Assembly (NCBI GenBank): GCA_944327425.1
Contig: CALVHJ010000076.1
Location: 1-6,466 of the forward strand
Direction: 5' to 3'
Length of the DNA: 6,466 nt
Origin: an uncultured Bacilli bacterium
Lineage (GTDB): Bacteria > Bacillota_I > Bacilli_A > RF39 > UBA660
Below are positions 1 to 4,963 of the stretch, piece after piece. Every line of letters starts with the position of its first letter. Positions within the stretch are counted from its first letter, which is position 1. The notes below the pieces were generated by a model. The model was not told where the DNA came from. It saw nothing but the letters and a program-made list of their open reading frames with translations, and searched no databases. Made by a program: the position numbers and the translations under genes.

Positions 1-29
1 TTATCTTTTTTTAATACCTCGAATTTCAT
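1..29 (-). CDS. N-terminus of an unidentified leftward gene (partial)
   Basis: An ATG at 29-27 on the minus strand opens a frame that stays open to the window edge, reading MKFEVLKKD. A purine-rich AAAGAGAGT lies a few bases upstream of the ATG and could act as a ribosome binding site. The next gene is divergent, with a strong palindrome in between, so a leftward gene starting here fits the layout. Nine residues are too few to identify a family. They faintly resemble the beginnings of some bacterial tRNA-guanine transglycosylases, but that is only an impression and no function is assigned. Confidence 0.35.
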
Positions 30-90
30 AAACTTACTCTCTTTCTTGTGAAGCTTTACTTCAATGATTTTACAATAAGAATACTTTAAT

Positions 91-111
91 ATACCAACAA
101 AACGTTGGTAT
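91..111. promoter_or_regulatory. Operator-like palindrome between divergent genes
   Basis: ATACCAAC (91-98) and GTTGGTAT (104-111) form a perfect 8-bp inverted repeat around a 5-bp spacer. A further half-site, TACCAAC, occurs at 126-132, directly repeated 34 bp downstream of the first. The site lies between the leftward frame starting at 29 and the rightward XRE gene starting at 161. That is the usual place for the operator of a small HTH repressor controlling itself and a divergent neighbour. A weak leftward promoter, TTGTTG (100-95) and TATTGT (77-72) with 17-bp spacing, would have its -35 box inside the palindrome. The rightward promoter is not clear; TTGTGA (46-51) with TACAAT (71-76) has a 19-bp spacer and is only a weak candidate. 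Confidence 0.55.
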
Positions 112-150
112 TTTCACTTTTATTCTACCAACATTTTGTATGCTTGTCAA

Positions 151-157
151 GAGGTGG
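151..157 (+). promoter_or_regulatory. Ribosome binding site deciding the XRE gene start
   Basis: GAGGTGG lies four bases after an in-frame ATG at 140 and just upstream of the ATG at 161. It can serve only the second ATG, so translation is assigned to 161 and the upstream ATG is treated as leader sequence. Confidence 0.6.
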
Positions 158-160
158 ATT

Positions 161-376
161 ATGAAAATTATTGCTAATAACTATCGTGCTAATGAGATAT
201 TTCGAATGATTAGAGAAAATAGTGGTAAGACACAAACGGAATTTGGAGCTATGCTTGGTAAAACAAGAAATGCTATTCAGTATTATGAATATGGGCAAAG
301 AAATTTTGATTTTGAATTATTACTTAAAATAGCTGAAAAGGAAAATTTAATTATTACTATTGAAACTAAAAAATAG
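161..376 (+). CDS. Small XRE/Cro-CI family helix-turn-helix regulator
   Basis: This 71-residue protein is essentially one HTH domain. Residues 10-60 show the family layout: an opening helix (NEIFRMIREN), the turn-and-recognition pair SGKTQTEFGAMLGKTRNAIQ, then YYEYGQRNFDFELLLKIAEKE, the usual YE-x-G-x-R plus final helix. A short, probably beta-forming tail, IITIETKK, follows. There is no second domain, so it is likely a dimeric DNA binder in the cytoplasm. The start at 161 is chosen for its GAGGTGG site; a longer form from 140 would add seven residues. The palindrome at 91-111, upstream of the gene, is its probable target, implying autoregulation (inference). Its stop codon lies inside the hairpin shared with the convergent ATPase gene. 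It resembles single-domain regulators of mobile elements and toxin-antitoxin loci, but no partner toxin or phage gene is visible. Confidence 0.8.
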   Translation: MKIIANNYRANEIFRMIRENSGKTQTEFGAMLGKTRNAIQYYEYGQRNFDFELLLKIAEKENLIITIETKK

Positions 377-408
377 TGTTGGTAACATCGGTGTTATCTA
401 CACTATTT
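371..408. terminator. Bidirectional terminator between the convergent XRE and ATPase genes
   Basis: A 38-bp hairpin has arms of 17 positions: AAATAGTGT pairs with ACACTATTT, then one T:T mismatch, then seven further pairs including one G:U, closing on the tetraloop TCGG. An A-run (368-373) on one side and TTTATATTTT on the other give U-rich tails in both directions. The XRE stop codon (374-376) is inside the left arm, and the ATPase stop (410-408) abuts the right arm. A second hairpin of the same length and similar sequence lies at 1712-1749. Confidence 0.8.
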
Positions 409-1601
409 TATATTTTGCCTAATAACCAATCAAATACATTTAACTTTTTAATTCCGTTATAGGAAGTATAGGGGGTGTAATCAGTTGTTAATAGAAATTT
501 TGGATTATGGTCTTTGATATTTTCAAGTGCTTTTAATTCTCTTTTAAGTGCTGCTTCTTCTTTTACGGTATAAGCTACTTGATAATATTCTTCCCCATAT
601 TCATTTATGGCTACAAAATCTATTTCTGTATCATTATTTTTTCCAATATATACATCATAACCTCTTCTAATTAATTCTAAATATACAATATTTTCTAATA
701 TACGGCCATTATCCATATTTTTACTTCCTAATAAATAATGCCTTAAGCCAACATCAGATATGTAATATTTACTACCTGTTGATAAGAGATTTTTGCCTTT
801 TACATCATATCTTGGTACTTTATATAGAACGTATGCTTCTGTTATGGCTTCTAGATATTTTTCGACTGTAGGAACTGTTATTTTTCTACCTTTAGATGTC
901 ATGGTATTGGCAATAGTAGTACTAGAGCATATATTACCAATATTATCAAACATGTATTTTATTATGTCTTTTAACATACTTATATCTGCTATATCATTTC
1001 TTTTTACTATATCATTTACGATGACACTGTTATATAGTCCGTCTAAATACATTCTTATATCTTTGTAGTTATTTAATTTTAGGGTATAAGGGAAAGAACT
1101 TTTAGTGATGTAGTCTACATATTTTTTTTCGATATCATTATCACTTGTGGATGATATATATTCTTTAAAAGATAGAGGTAACATCTTTATTTCAATGTAT
1201 CTTCCGGATAGAAGGGTTGCTAGTTCACCAGATAATAATAGAGAATTAGATCCAGTAATATATAAGTCTACATTCTTTTTAACGTATAGACTGTCACAAG
1301 CTTTTTGAAACTTACTAATATTTTGTACTTCATCAATAAAAACATAATTAATTTTATCTGGTAGGAGCTTAGAATTTACGTATTGATATAGGTCATTATA
1401 ATCTTTAAGGTCATTAAATTCATATTCTTCTAAGTTGATACGGATTATTTGGTTTTTATCGATGTTTTGGGATAGTAGATACTCTATAAATAAATCAAAC
1501 AAAGTTGATTTACCGCATCTTCTTATTCCTGTTACTATTTTTATTAAGTCCTTTTCTTTAAAACTAATTAATTGAGCTAAATAGGTTGGTCTTTCTATCA
1601 T
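408..1601 (-). CDS. AAA family ATPase with C-terminal DUF4143 domain
   Basis: This 397-residue protein shows an AAA_14-type ATPase followed by a DUF4143 domain. The P-loop is GIRRCGKST (25-33, Lys31). The Walker B is YVFIDEVQN (86-94, Asp90-Glu91). A sensor-like YITGSNS is at 114-120, and SGRYIEIKMLPLSFKEY (132-148) carries the likely arginine finger Arg134. The C-terminal half includes a winged-helix-like stretch (about 205-260) and then GRILENIVYLELIRRGYDVY with TEIDFVA (Glu326, Asp328), a nuclease-like fold in which the usual ExK lysine position reads QVAYTV. Length is typical of the family. Such ATPases are common and often multicopy in gut anaerobes and archaea; their biological role is not established. 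Translation starts at 1601 behind GGAGG (1614-1610). The gene is monocistronic, with its own consensus promoter and a terminator shared with the XRE gene. Confidence 0.88.
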   Translation of the reverse strand: MIERPTYLAQLISFKEKDLIKIVTGIRRCGKSTLFDLFIEYLLSQNIDKNQIIRINLEEYEFNDLKDYNDLYQYVNSKLLPDKINYVFIDEVQNISKFQKACDSLYVKKNVDLYITGSNSLLLSGELATLLSGRYIEIKMLPLSFKEYISSTSDNDIEKKYVDYITKSSFPYTLKLNNYKDIRMYLDGLYNSVIVNDIVKRNDIADISMLKDIIKYMFDNIGNICSSTTIANTMTSKGRKITVPTVEKYLEAITEAYVLYKVPRYDVKGKNLLSTGSKYYISDVGLRHYLLGSKNMDNGRILENIVYLELIRRGYDVYIGKNNDTEIDFVAINEYGEEYYQVAYTVKEEAALKRELKALENIKDHNPKFLLTTDYTPYTSYNGIKKLNVFDWLLGKI

Positions 1602-1620
1602 AATTTATTCCTCCATTAGT

Positions 1621-1649
1621 ATTATATCATTTTTTTAGTTAAATGTCAA
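1621..1649 (-). promoter_or_regulatory. Consensus sigma-A promoter of the ATPase gene
   Basis: On the minus strand, TTGACA (1649-1644) and TATAAT (1626-1621) are separated by exactly 17 bp; both hexamers are perfect consensus. Transcription should begin near 1616-1614, which puts the GGAGG ribosome binding site (1614-1610) almost at the 5' end of the message. A promoter this strong, with palindromes abutting its -35 box, is probably held in check by a regulator (inference). Confidence 0.85.
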
Positions 1650-1673
1650 TTTTGTAAAATGTAGTTTACAAAT
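1650..1673. repeat. Palindrome copy 1, abutting the ATPase promoter -35 box
   Basis: TTTGTAAA (1651-1658) and TTTACAAA (1665-1672) form a perfect 8-bp inverted repeat around a 6-bp spacer. The site ends directly against the -35 hexamer of the ATPase promoter. Its position and symmetry suggest a binding site for a dimeric regulator. The regulator is not identifiable from the sequence, and the site does not match the ACCAAC/GTTGGT element near the XRE gene. Confidence 0.6.
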
Positions 1674-1689
1674 TTTCTAAATATGCTAT

Positions 1690-1713
1690 TTTTGTAAATT
1701 CTATTTTACAAAA
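1690..1713. repeat. Palindrome copy 2, 40 bp from copy 1
   Basis: TTTTGTAAA (1690-1698) and TTTACAAAA (1705-1713) form a perfect 9-bp inverted repeat, again with a 6-bp spacer. Aligned over 24 bp it matches copy 1 at 20 positions, and the two begin exactly 40 bp apart, close to four helical turns. Its outer end overlaps the first base pairs of the gpmI terminator hairpin. It lies about 80-100 bp upstream of the predicted ATPase transcription start. Confidence 0.6.
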
Positions 1714-1749
1714 ATAGTGTTAATAACTACAATATTATTAACACTATTT
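1712..1749 (-). terminator. Terminator of gpmI
   Basis: A perfect 15-bp stem (AAATAGTGTTAATAA against its complement) closes an 8-base loop. In the gpmI direction it is followed by TTTTTGT. The gpmI stop codon TAG (1746-1744) is embedded in the ascending arm. The element has the same 38-bp length as the hairpin at 371-408 and matches it at 29 of 38 positions, including both outer 9-bp arms. Confidence 0.8.
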
Positions 1750-3246
1750 ATTTATGAAAAGGGATGGGGTATTAGCCATTTCTTCAGGTAAGGCTATATC
1801 CATGTATTCTAATATAGTTGGGGCAACATTAGTTAAGTCTCCACTTTTCTTTAATTCAACATTTAAGTCTGTTATAATAAATGGTACTTTGCTAGTAGTA
1901 TGAGTAGTTACTGGATTATTAAACTCATCTAGCATGATATCAGCATTACCGTGATCGGCTAAAATAATCATCGTATAAAAATTATCAGTGGCTACTTCAT
2001 ATAATCTTTCTAAACAGACATCAACGGTGGTAACAGCTTTTATTGTTGCTTCTAAATTACCAGTATGACCTACCATATCGGGATTAGCTAAATTCATAAA
2101 GATAAAATCTGTATCTTTTTCCATGGCATGAATAGCTTTTTTTGTTACTTCAATAGCACTCATTTCTGGTAGTAAATCATATGTTTCAACCTTGGGTGAG
2201 GGTATAAGTATTTTTTCACATTTATCAATTTTACCATTGTACATGCCATCAAAGAAATAAGTAACATGGGCATACTTTTCTGTTTCGGCAATTCTAGCTT
2301 GTGTTACCCCAAGTGTACTTAAATAAATTCCTAAGGGATTAGTTACATTAATATCTTCTAAAAAATTGTTTGTTTTTATATTTTTATCAAGAGGGAAGAA
2401 ACTATATACTTTTAAATCTTTGTATTTATATGTAGGAAATTCTTCAAAGTCTTCATTAGTTAGAGCTGATATTATTTGTTTAGCTCTATCGCTTCTAAAG
2501 TTCATCCATAAAATAATATCTCCATCTTTGATAGTTTCATTAGGGTTAATTATTAACGGATATAAAAATTCATCAGTTTGATTTTTTTTGTAAAGCATTA
2601 ATATACCGTCTGTAGCACTTTTAGCTTTAATGCCAATTCCTTTAGTTAAAAGATCATAATATATTTTAGTTCGATCATAATTTGTATCTCTATCCATGGC
2701 ATAATATCTTCCACAAATACTAACTATATTTGTAGCTTGATCATCAGCTATTTTTTCTTCAAGATCTTTTATAAAATTTAGAGCAGCATTTACTTTGGTA
2801 TCTCGACCGTCAGTTATTAAGTGAAAGTTTATTTTTTTAGCATTGTTTTCCTTTAATATATTATACATACTTAAAAAGTGTTCAAGATTTGAATGAACTA
2901 AGCCATTACTATATAATCCGATAATATGAATAGTTTTTTCTTGAGCTTCTTTAATAAGTTCATTAAATAATAAATTGTCTTTATTAATATTTTTTAGAAA
3001 TTCGGTAATTCGGGGGCCATGTTGAATAATCTTTCTGCCGGCACCAATAGTCATGTGCCCTATTTCACTATTACCAAATTCGCCAGCATTTAGGCCAACA
3101 TATTCCTCGGAAGCATATAAAGTTGTATGGGGATAGGTATTCCATAACTTGTCAAAATTTTTGGTATCAGCCATTTTAATGGCATTTCCATATTCTTCTT
3201 CACGATATCCAAAACCGTCTAAAACCACTGTTAAAATTTTTCGCAT
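1744..3246 (-). CDS. gpmI: 2,3-bisphosphoglycerate-independent phosphoglycerate mutase
   Basis: GpmI interconverts 3- and 2-phosphoglycerate in the cytoplasm through a phosphoserine intermediate at a two-metal site, usually manganese. At 500 residues it is close to the usual 505-515. The phosphatase domain has metal ligand Asp10 in VVLDGFG, catalytic Ser60 in GNSEIGHMTIGAGR, Asp390 and His394 in NPDMVGHTGN, Asp431-His432 in ADHGNAD, and His449 in THTTSKVPF. The inserted transferase domain (about 75-300) has His118 (GLVHSN), TDGRDT (145-150), Arg180 and Arg186 (GRYYAMDRD), and Arg251/Arg254 (FRSDR). Lys324 is in ETEKYAHVTYFFDG. All expected catalytic residues are present, so it should be active. 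IIQHGPRI replaces the common YQ-x-LTRI after the serine loop, a mild lineage difference. Start ATG 3246 follows AAAAGGTGA. It has its own promoter and terminator, downstream of spo0A. Confidence 0.96.
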   Translation of the reverse strand: MRKILTVVLDGFGYREEEYGNAIKMADTKNFDKLWNTYPHTTLYASEEYVGLNAGEFGNSEIGHMTIGAGRKIIQHGPRITEFLKNINKDNLLFNELIKEAQEKTIHIIGLYSNGLVHSNLEHFLSMYNILKENNAKKINFHLITDGRDTKVNAALNFIKDLEEKIADDQATNIVSICGRYYAMDRDTNYDRTKIYYDLLTKGIGIKAKSATDGILMLYKKNQTDEFLYPLIINPNETIKDGDIILWMNFRSDRAKQIISALTNEDFEEFPTYKYKDLKVYSFFPLDKNIKTNNFLEDINVTNPLGIYLSTLGVTQARIAETEKYAHVTYFFDGMYNGKIDKCEKILIPSPKVETYDLLPEMSAIEVTKKAIHAMEKDTDFIFMNLANPDMVGHTGNLEATIKAVTTVDVCLERLYEVATDNFYTMIILADHGNADIMLDEFNNPVTTHTTSKVPFIITDLNVELKKSGDLTNVAPTILEYMDIALPEEMANTPSLFINK

Positions 3247-3268
3247 AATTTCACCTTTTTCATTTTTA

Positions 3269-3297
3269 ATAATAACATAGTTTTACAAAAAATACAA
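3269..3297 (-). promoter_or_regulatory. Probable gpmI promoter
   Basis: On the minus strand, TTGTAT (3297-3292) and TATTAT (3274-3269) are 17 bp apart, and a TGT precedes the -10 box as an extended -10 element. The predicted start is near 3262, giving a short leader that carries AAAAGGTGA. The promoter lies just after the spo0A terminator, so gpmI is probably transcribed independently. A TTTACAAA half-site (3282-3289), identical to the arms of the 1650/1690 palindromes, falls in the spacer; in AT-rich DNA this may be chance. Confidence 0.6.
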
Positions 3298-3306
3298 ATA
3301 TCCACG

Positions 3307-3330
3307 AAAAAAAGGATTTGCATCCCCTTT
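3307..3330 (-). terminator. Terminator of spo0A
   Basis: On the minus strand AAAGGGGAT pairs with ATCCTTTTT around the loop GCAA: four Watson-Crick pairs, two G:U pairs, then A:U pairs, with seven consecutive U residues in the descending part. The first A of the stem is the last base of the spo0A stop codon TGA. The stem is weaker than the other terminators here, so some readthrough into gpmI is possible. Confidence 0.6.
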
Positions 3331-4103
3331 CATACTTGTAATAATTTTTTATCGTAACGAAGACGATCCGCTATCGTTGCAATAAATTCGGAATTGGTTG
3401 GTTTAGCTCTTTCAAAAGCTACACTATTACCAAATATCTCTTCCATTAAATCATAGTCTCCTCTATTCCAACTTACCTCAATAGCGTGTCTTATTGCTCT
3501 TTCTACACGTGAGGCCGTAGTTGAGAAACGAAGAGCGACTTCAGGATATATTTCTTTGGTTATGCCACTATAGCTATCATTGTTTTTATAAAATAAGAAT
3601 ACGCTTTCTCTTATGTAAGAATAGCCTTTAATATGACTTGGTATTCCTAATTGGTGTAGTATTTTACTAATCGCTACATGAAGTTCTCGTTCTTGTTCAT
3701 TTAGTTCAATAGCTTTTAAATTTTCTCTTTTAGCAAGTTCAATAATTCTTGTTTCTAAAGCTAGCATACTAAATGGTTTTAGCATGTAATAACTTACGCC
3801 ATAATTGTTAGTTTTGTTGATGGTATATTCTTTTTTGTAACTGGTTAAAACAATTACTTTTTTCTTGATGTTTTCTTGTTTCATTCTTTCTAAGATGGTT
3901 AAGCCATCAACTTTAGGAAGTATGATATCCATACAAATAATATCATATTCGTTTTTGTGATTAATAATGTAATTTAGGGCATCAGCTCCATTATTAATTA
4001 CTTTTACTACTTTGATTACTGCGTGACTACTAAATTGTTTTTCGATTTTAGTAGTAATATTTTCATTGTCATCTACTACTAAAACTCTTGTTAAGTTTTC
4101 CAT
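3330..4103 (-). CDS. spo0A: Sporulation master response regulator Spo0A
   Basis: Spo0A is the phosphorelay-controlled transcription factor that commits cells to sporulation. The 257-residue product has a receiver domain (1-125) with acidic pair Asp11-Asp12, phosphoacceptor Asp59 in YDIICMDIILPKVDG, Thr87-Ser88 in VLTS, and Lys109-Pro110 in MLKPF. The C-terminal effector domain (about 140-257) is nearly diagnostic: LGIPSHIKGYSYIRE, then the recognition segment TTASRVERAIRHAIEVSW, then AKPTNSEFIA. A longer frame from a TTG at 4118 exists, but the site AAGGAG (4115-4110) lies inside it and six bases before the ATG at 4103, so 4103 is the start. It has its own upstream region with an extended -10 promoter and 0A-like boxes, and sits between tpiA and gpmI. 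The only sporulation gene in the window, it shows that the organism is, or recently was, a spore former. Confidence 0.96.
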   Translation of the reverse strand: MENLTRVLVVDDNENITTKIEKQFSSHAVIKVVKVINNGADALNYIINHKNEYDIICMDIILPKVDGLTILERMKQENIKKKVIVLTSYKKEYTINKTNNYGVSYYMLKPFSMLALETRIIELAKRENLKAIELNEQERELHVAISKILHQLGIPSHIKGYSYIRESVFLFYKNNDSYSGITKEIYPEVALRFSTTASRVERAIRHAIEVSWNRGDYDLMEEIFGNSVAFERAKPTNSEFIATIADRLRYDKKLLQV

Positions 4104-4109
4104 TTTAAT

Positions 4110-4115
4110 CTCCTT
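4110..4115 (-). promoter_or_regulatory. Ribosome binding site deciding the spo0A start
   Basis: AAGGAG on the minus strand is six bases from the ATG at 4103. It falls within the first codons of the longer TTG-started frame, which therefore has no binding site of its own and is rejected as the start. Confidence 0.75.
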
Positions 4116-4147
4116 CAAATTAGTTATTATTTACTACACGCAAGATC

Positions 4148-4176
4148 ATTATAGCACATAAGTAGACAATATACTA
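4148..4176 (-). promoter_or_regulatory. Probable spo0A promoter with extended -10
   Basis: TATAAT (4153-4148) is preceded directly by TGC, giving an extended -10 element on the minus strand. The -35 position 17 bp upstream (4176-4171) reads TAGTAT, a poor match, as is common with extended -10 promoters or activated ones. Predicted start is near 4141, leaving a leader of about 37 bases. Confidence 0.55.
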
Positions 4177-4186
4177 GTAAATCTTT

Positions 4187-4223
4187 TGTCTAGTTGTGTA
4201 AACTTGTGTCGATGTTTGTCAAA
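4187..4223. promoter_or_regulatory. Cluster of 0A-box-like elements upstream of spo0A
   Basis: Three same-orientation elements resemble the Spo0A box TGNCGAA: TGTCTAG (4187), TGTCGAT (4207) and TGTCAAA (4217). The last two match 6 of 7 positions each. They are spaced 20 and 10 bp, so all lie on one face of the helix, and 10-bp tandem spacing is the known arrangement for a Spo0A dimer. They lie about 45-80 bp upstream of the predicted spo0A start. None is a perfect box, so autoregulation is an inference. Confidence 0.4.
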
Positions 4224-4251
4224 AAAAATAACAACTGTTACTAAGTTGTCA
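4221..4251 (-). terminator. Terminator of the pgk-tpiA unit
   Basis: On the minus strand TGACAACT (4251-4244) pairs with AGTTGTTA (4236-4229), with one G:U pair, around the loop TAGTAAC, followed by eight U residues (4228-4221). The tpiA stop codon TAG falls in the loop. It is a standard intrinsic terminator and separates the glycolytic pair from spo0A. Confidence 0.8.
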
Positions 4252-4963
4252 TTTTGGCAATTATTTTAGGAATATTTTCGGGGTTTAAAATAGATGAACA
4301 AATAATAAAACCATCTAAAATGTTTAGCTTTAAAAGATCATTGATGTTTTCAATATTGATGTTACCGCCAAAAACAACATCAATATTTATTGCATAATAA
4401 TCTTTAATTATACGTTTAATAAATAAAATCATTGATCTAATTTTTAAAATATCATATGGAGTATCAGTGCCAATTAAATAAGCTGGTTCGTAAGCTATAA
4501 TGATGTTTTTTATTTCTTCATTTGATAGATTATTAAATATGCGGGCAATTTGTTTTTCTAAGACTTGATATTCTACTTTTCTACTAGCTTCTTCTAAAGT
4601 TTCCCCAAGACAGTAAATTACTTTAATATCATTATTTAAGGCATGTTTTATTTTTGATAATATTTGATATTCAGTTTCTTTATAGTATTTTCGGCGTTCA
4701 TAGTGGCCAATTATGGCATATTTCACATCAAGATTTTTTATTTGATTTAGAGAAATATCACCTGTTAAGTTTAGATCTTCATTTAAAGCAATATCTTGGA
4801 TGCATAAATTAATATTACTATCTTTAAAAAGAGATAAATATAATGAAGTTGGAGCAAAAATGAAATTTAATGATTTATAATTTATTTTTTTTAAAGCTTC
4901 TTTGTAAGTAAGCATTTCGGAATAACTTTTATTAGCTTTTAAATTACAAATCAAGTGTTTCAA
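4241..4963 (-). CDS. tpiA: Triosephosphate isomerase with atypical active-site loops
   Basis: TpiA interconverts dihydroxyacetone phosphate and glyceraldehyde 3-phosphate as a cytoplasmic (beta/alpha)8 dimer. At 240 residues it is slightly short (usual about 250). The catalytic set is present: Asn7-Lys9 in CNLKANKS, His87 in IIGHYERR, Cys118 in VIYCLGE, Glu159 in AYEPAYLIGT; the loop-3 motif reads TGDIS. Several near-invariant neighbours differ: Trp to Leu in N-W-K, Ser to Tyr after the catalytic His (Tyr88), Trp to Tyr in the lid loop (Tyr162), YGGS to FGGN (198-201), and the phosphate-binding GG of loop 8 to Cys-Ser (222-223). It is probably still a TPI, but kinetics may be altered. Translation starts at a TTG (4963) inside the end of pgk, with GAGG (4976-4973) nine bases upstream and a 20-bp overlap implying translational coupling. 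Confidence 0.88.
   Translation of the reverse strand: MKHLICNLKANKSYSEMLTYKEALKKINYKSLNFIFAPTSLYLSLFKDSNINLCIQDIALNEDLNLTGDISLNQIKNLDVKYAIIGHYERRKYYKETEYQILSKIKHALNNDIKVIYCLGETLEEASRKVEYQVLEKQIARIFNNLSNEEIKNIIIAYEPAYLIGTDTPYDILKIRSMILFIKRIIKDYYAINIDVVFGGNINIENINDLLKLNILDGFIICSSILNPENIPKIIAKMTT

Noticed and set aside
49..63. Small inverted repeat TGAAG-N5-CTTCA
   Set aside because: Five-base arms in AT-rich DNA are expected by chance, and it is not followed by a U-run; not strong enough to call an operator or terminator.
793..1068. Open frame of 91 codons on the + strand
   Set aside because: It lies wholly opposite the ATPase gene, has no ribosome binding site, and its hydrophobic composition is what the complement of that coding sequence yields.
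161..1601. XRE gene and ATPase as a toxin-antitoxin or phage-defence pair
   Set aside because: The genes are convergent with separate control regions and a shared terminator, the opposite of the co-transcribed layout of such systems; no toxin-like or effector domain is visible.
2366..2581. Open frame of 71 codons on the + strand
   Set aside because: Antisense to the GpmI transferase domain; no start signal and no recognisable protein.
4104..4118. Five-residue longer Spo0A from a TTG start
   Set aside because: The AAGGAG site used for the ATG at 4103 lies inside this extension, and other Spo0A proteins begin close to the VLVVDD strand.
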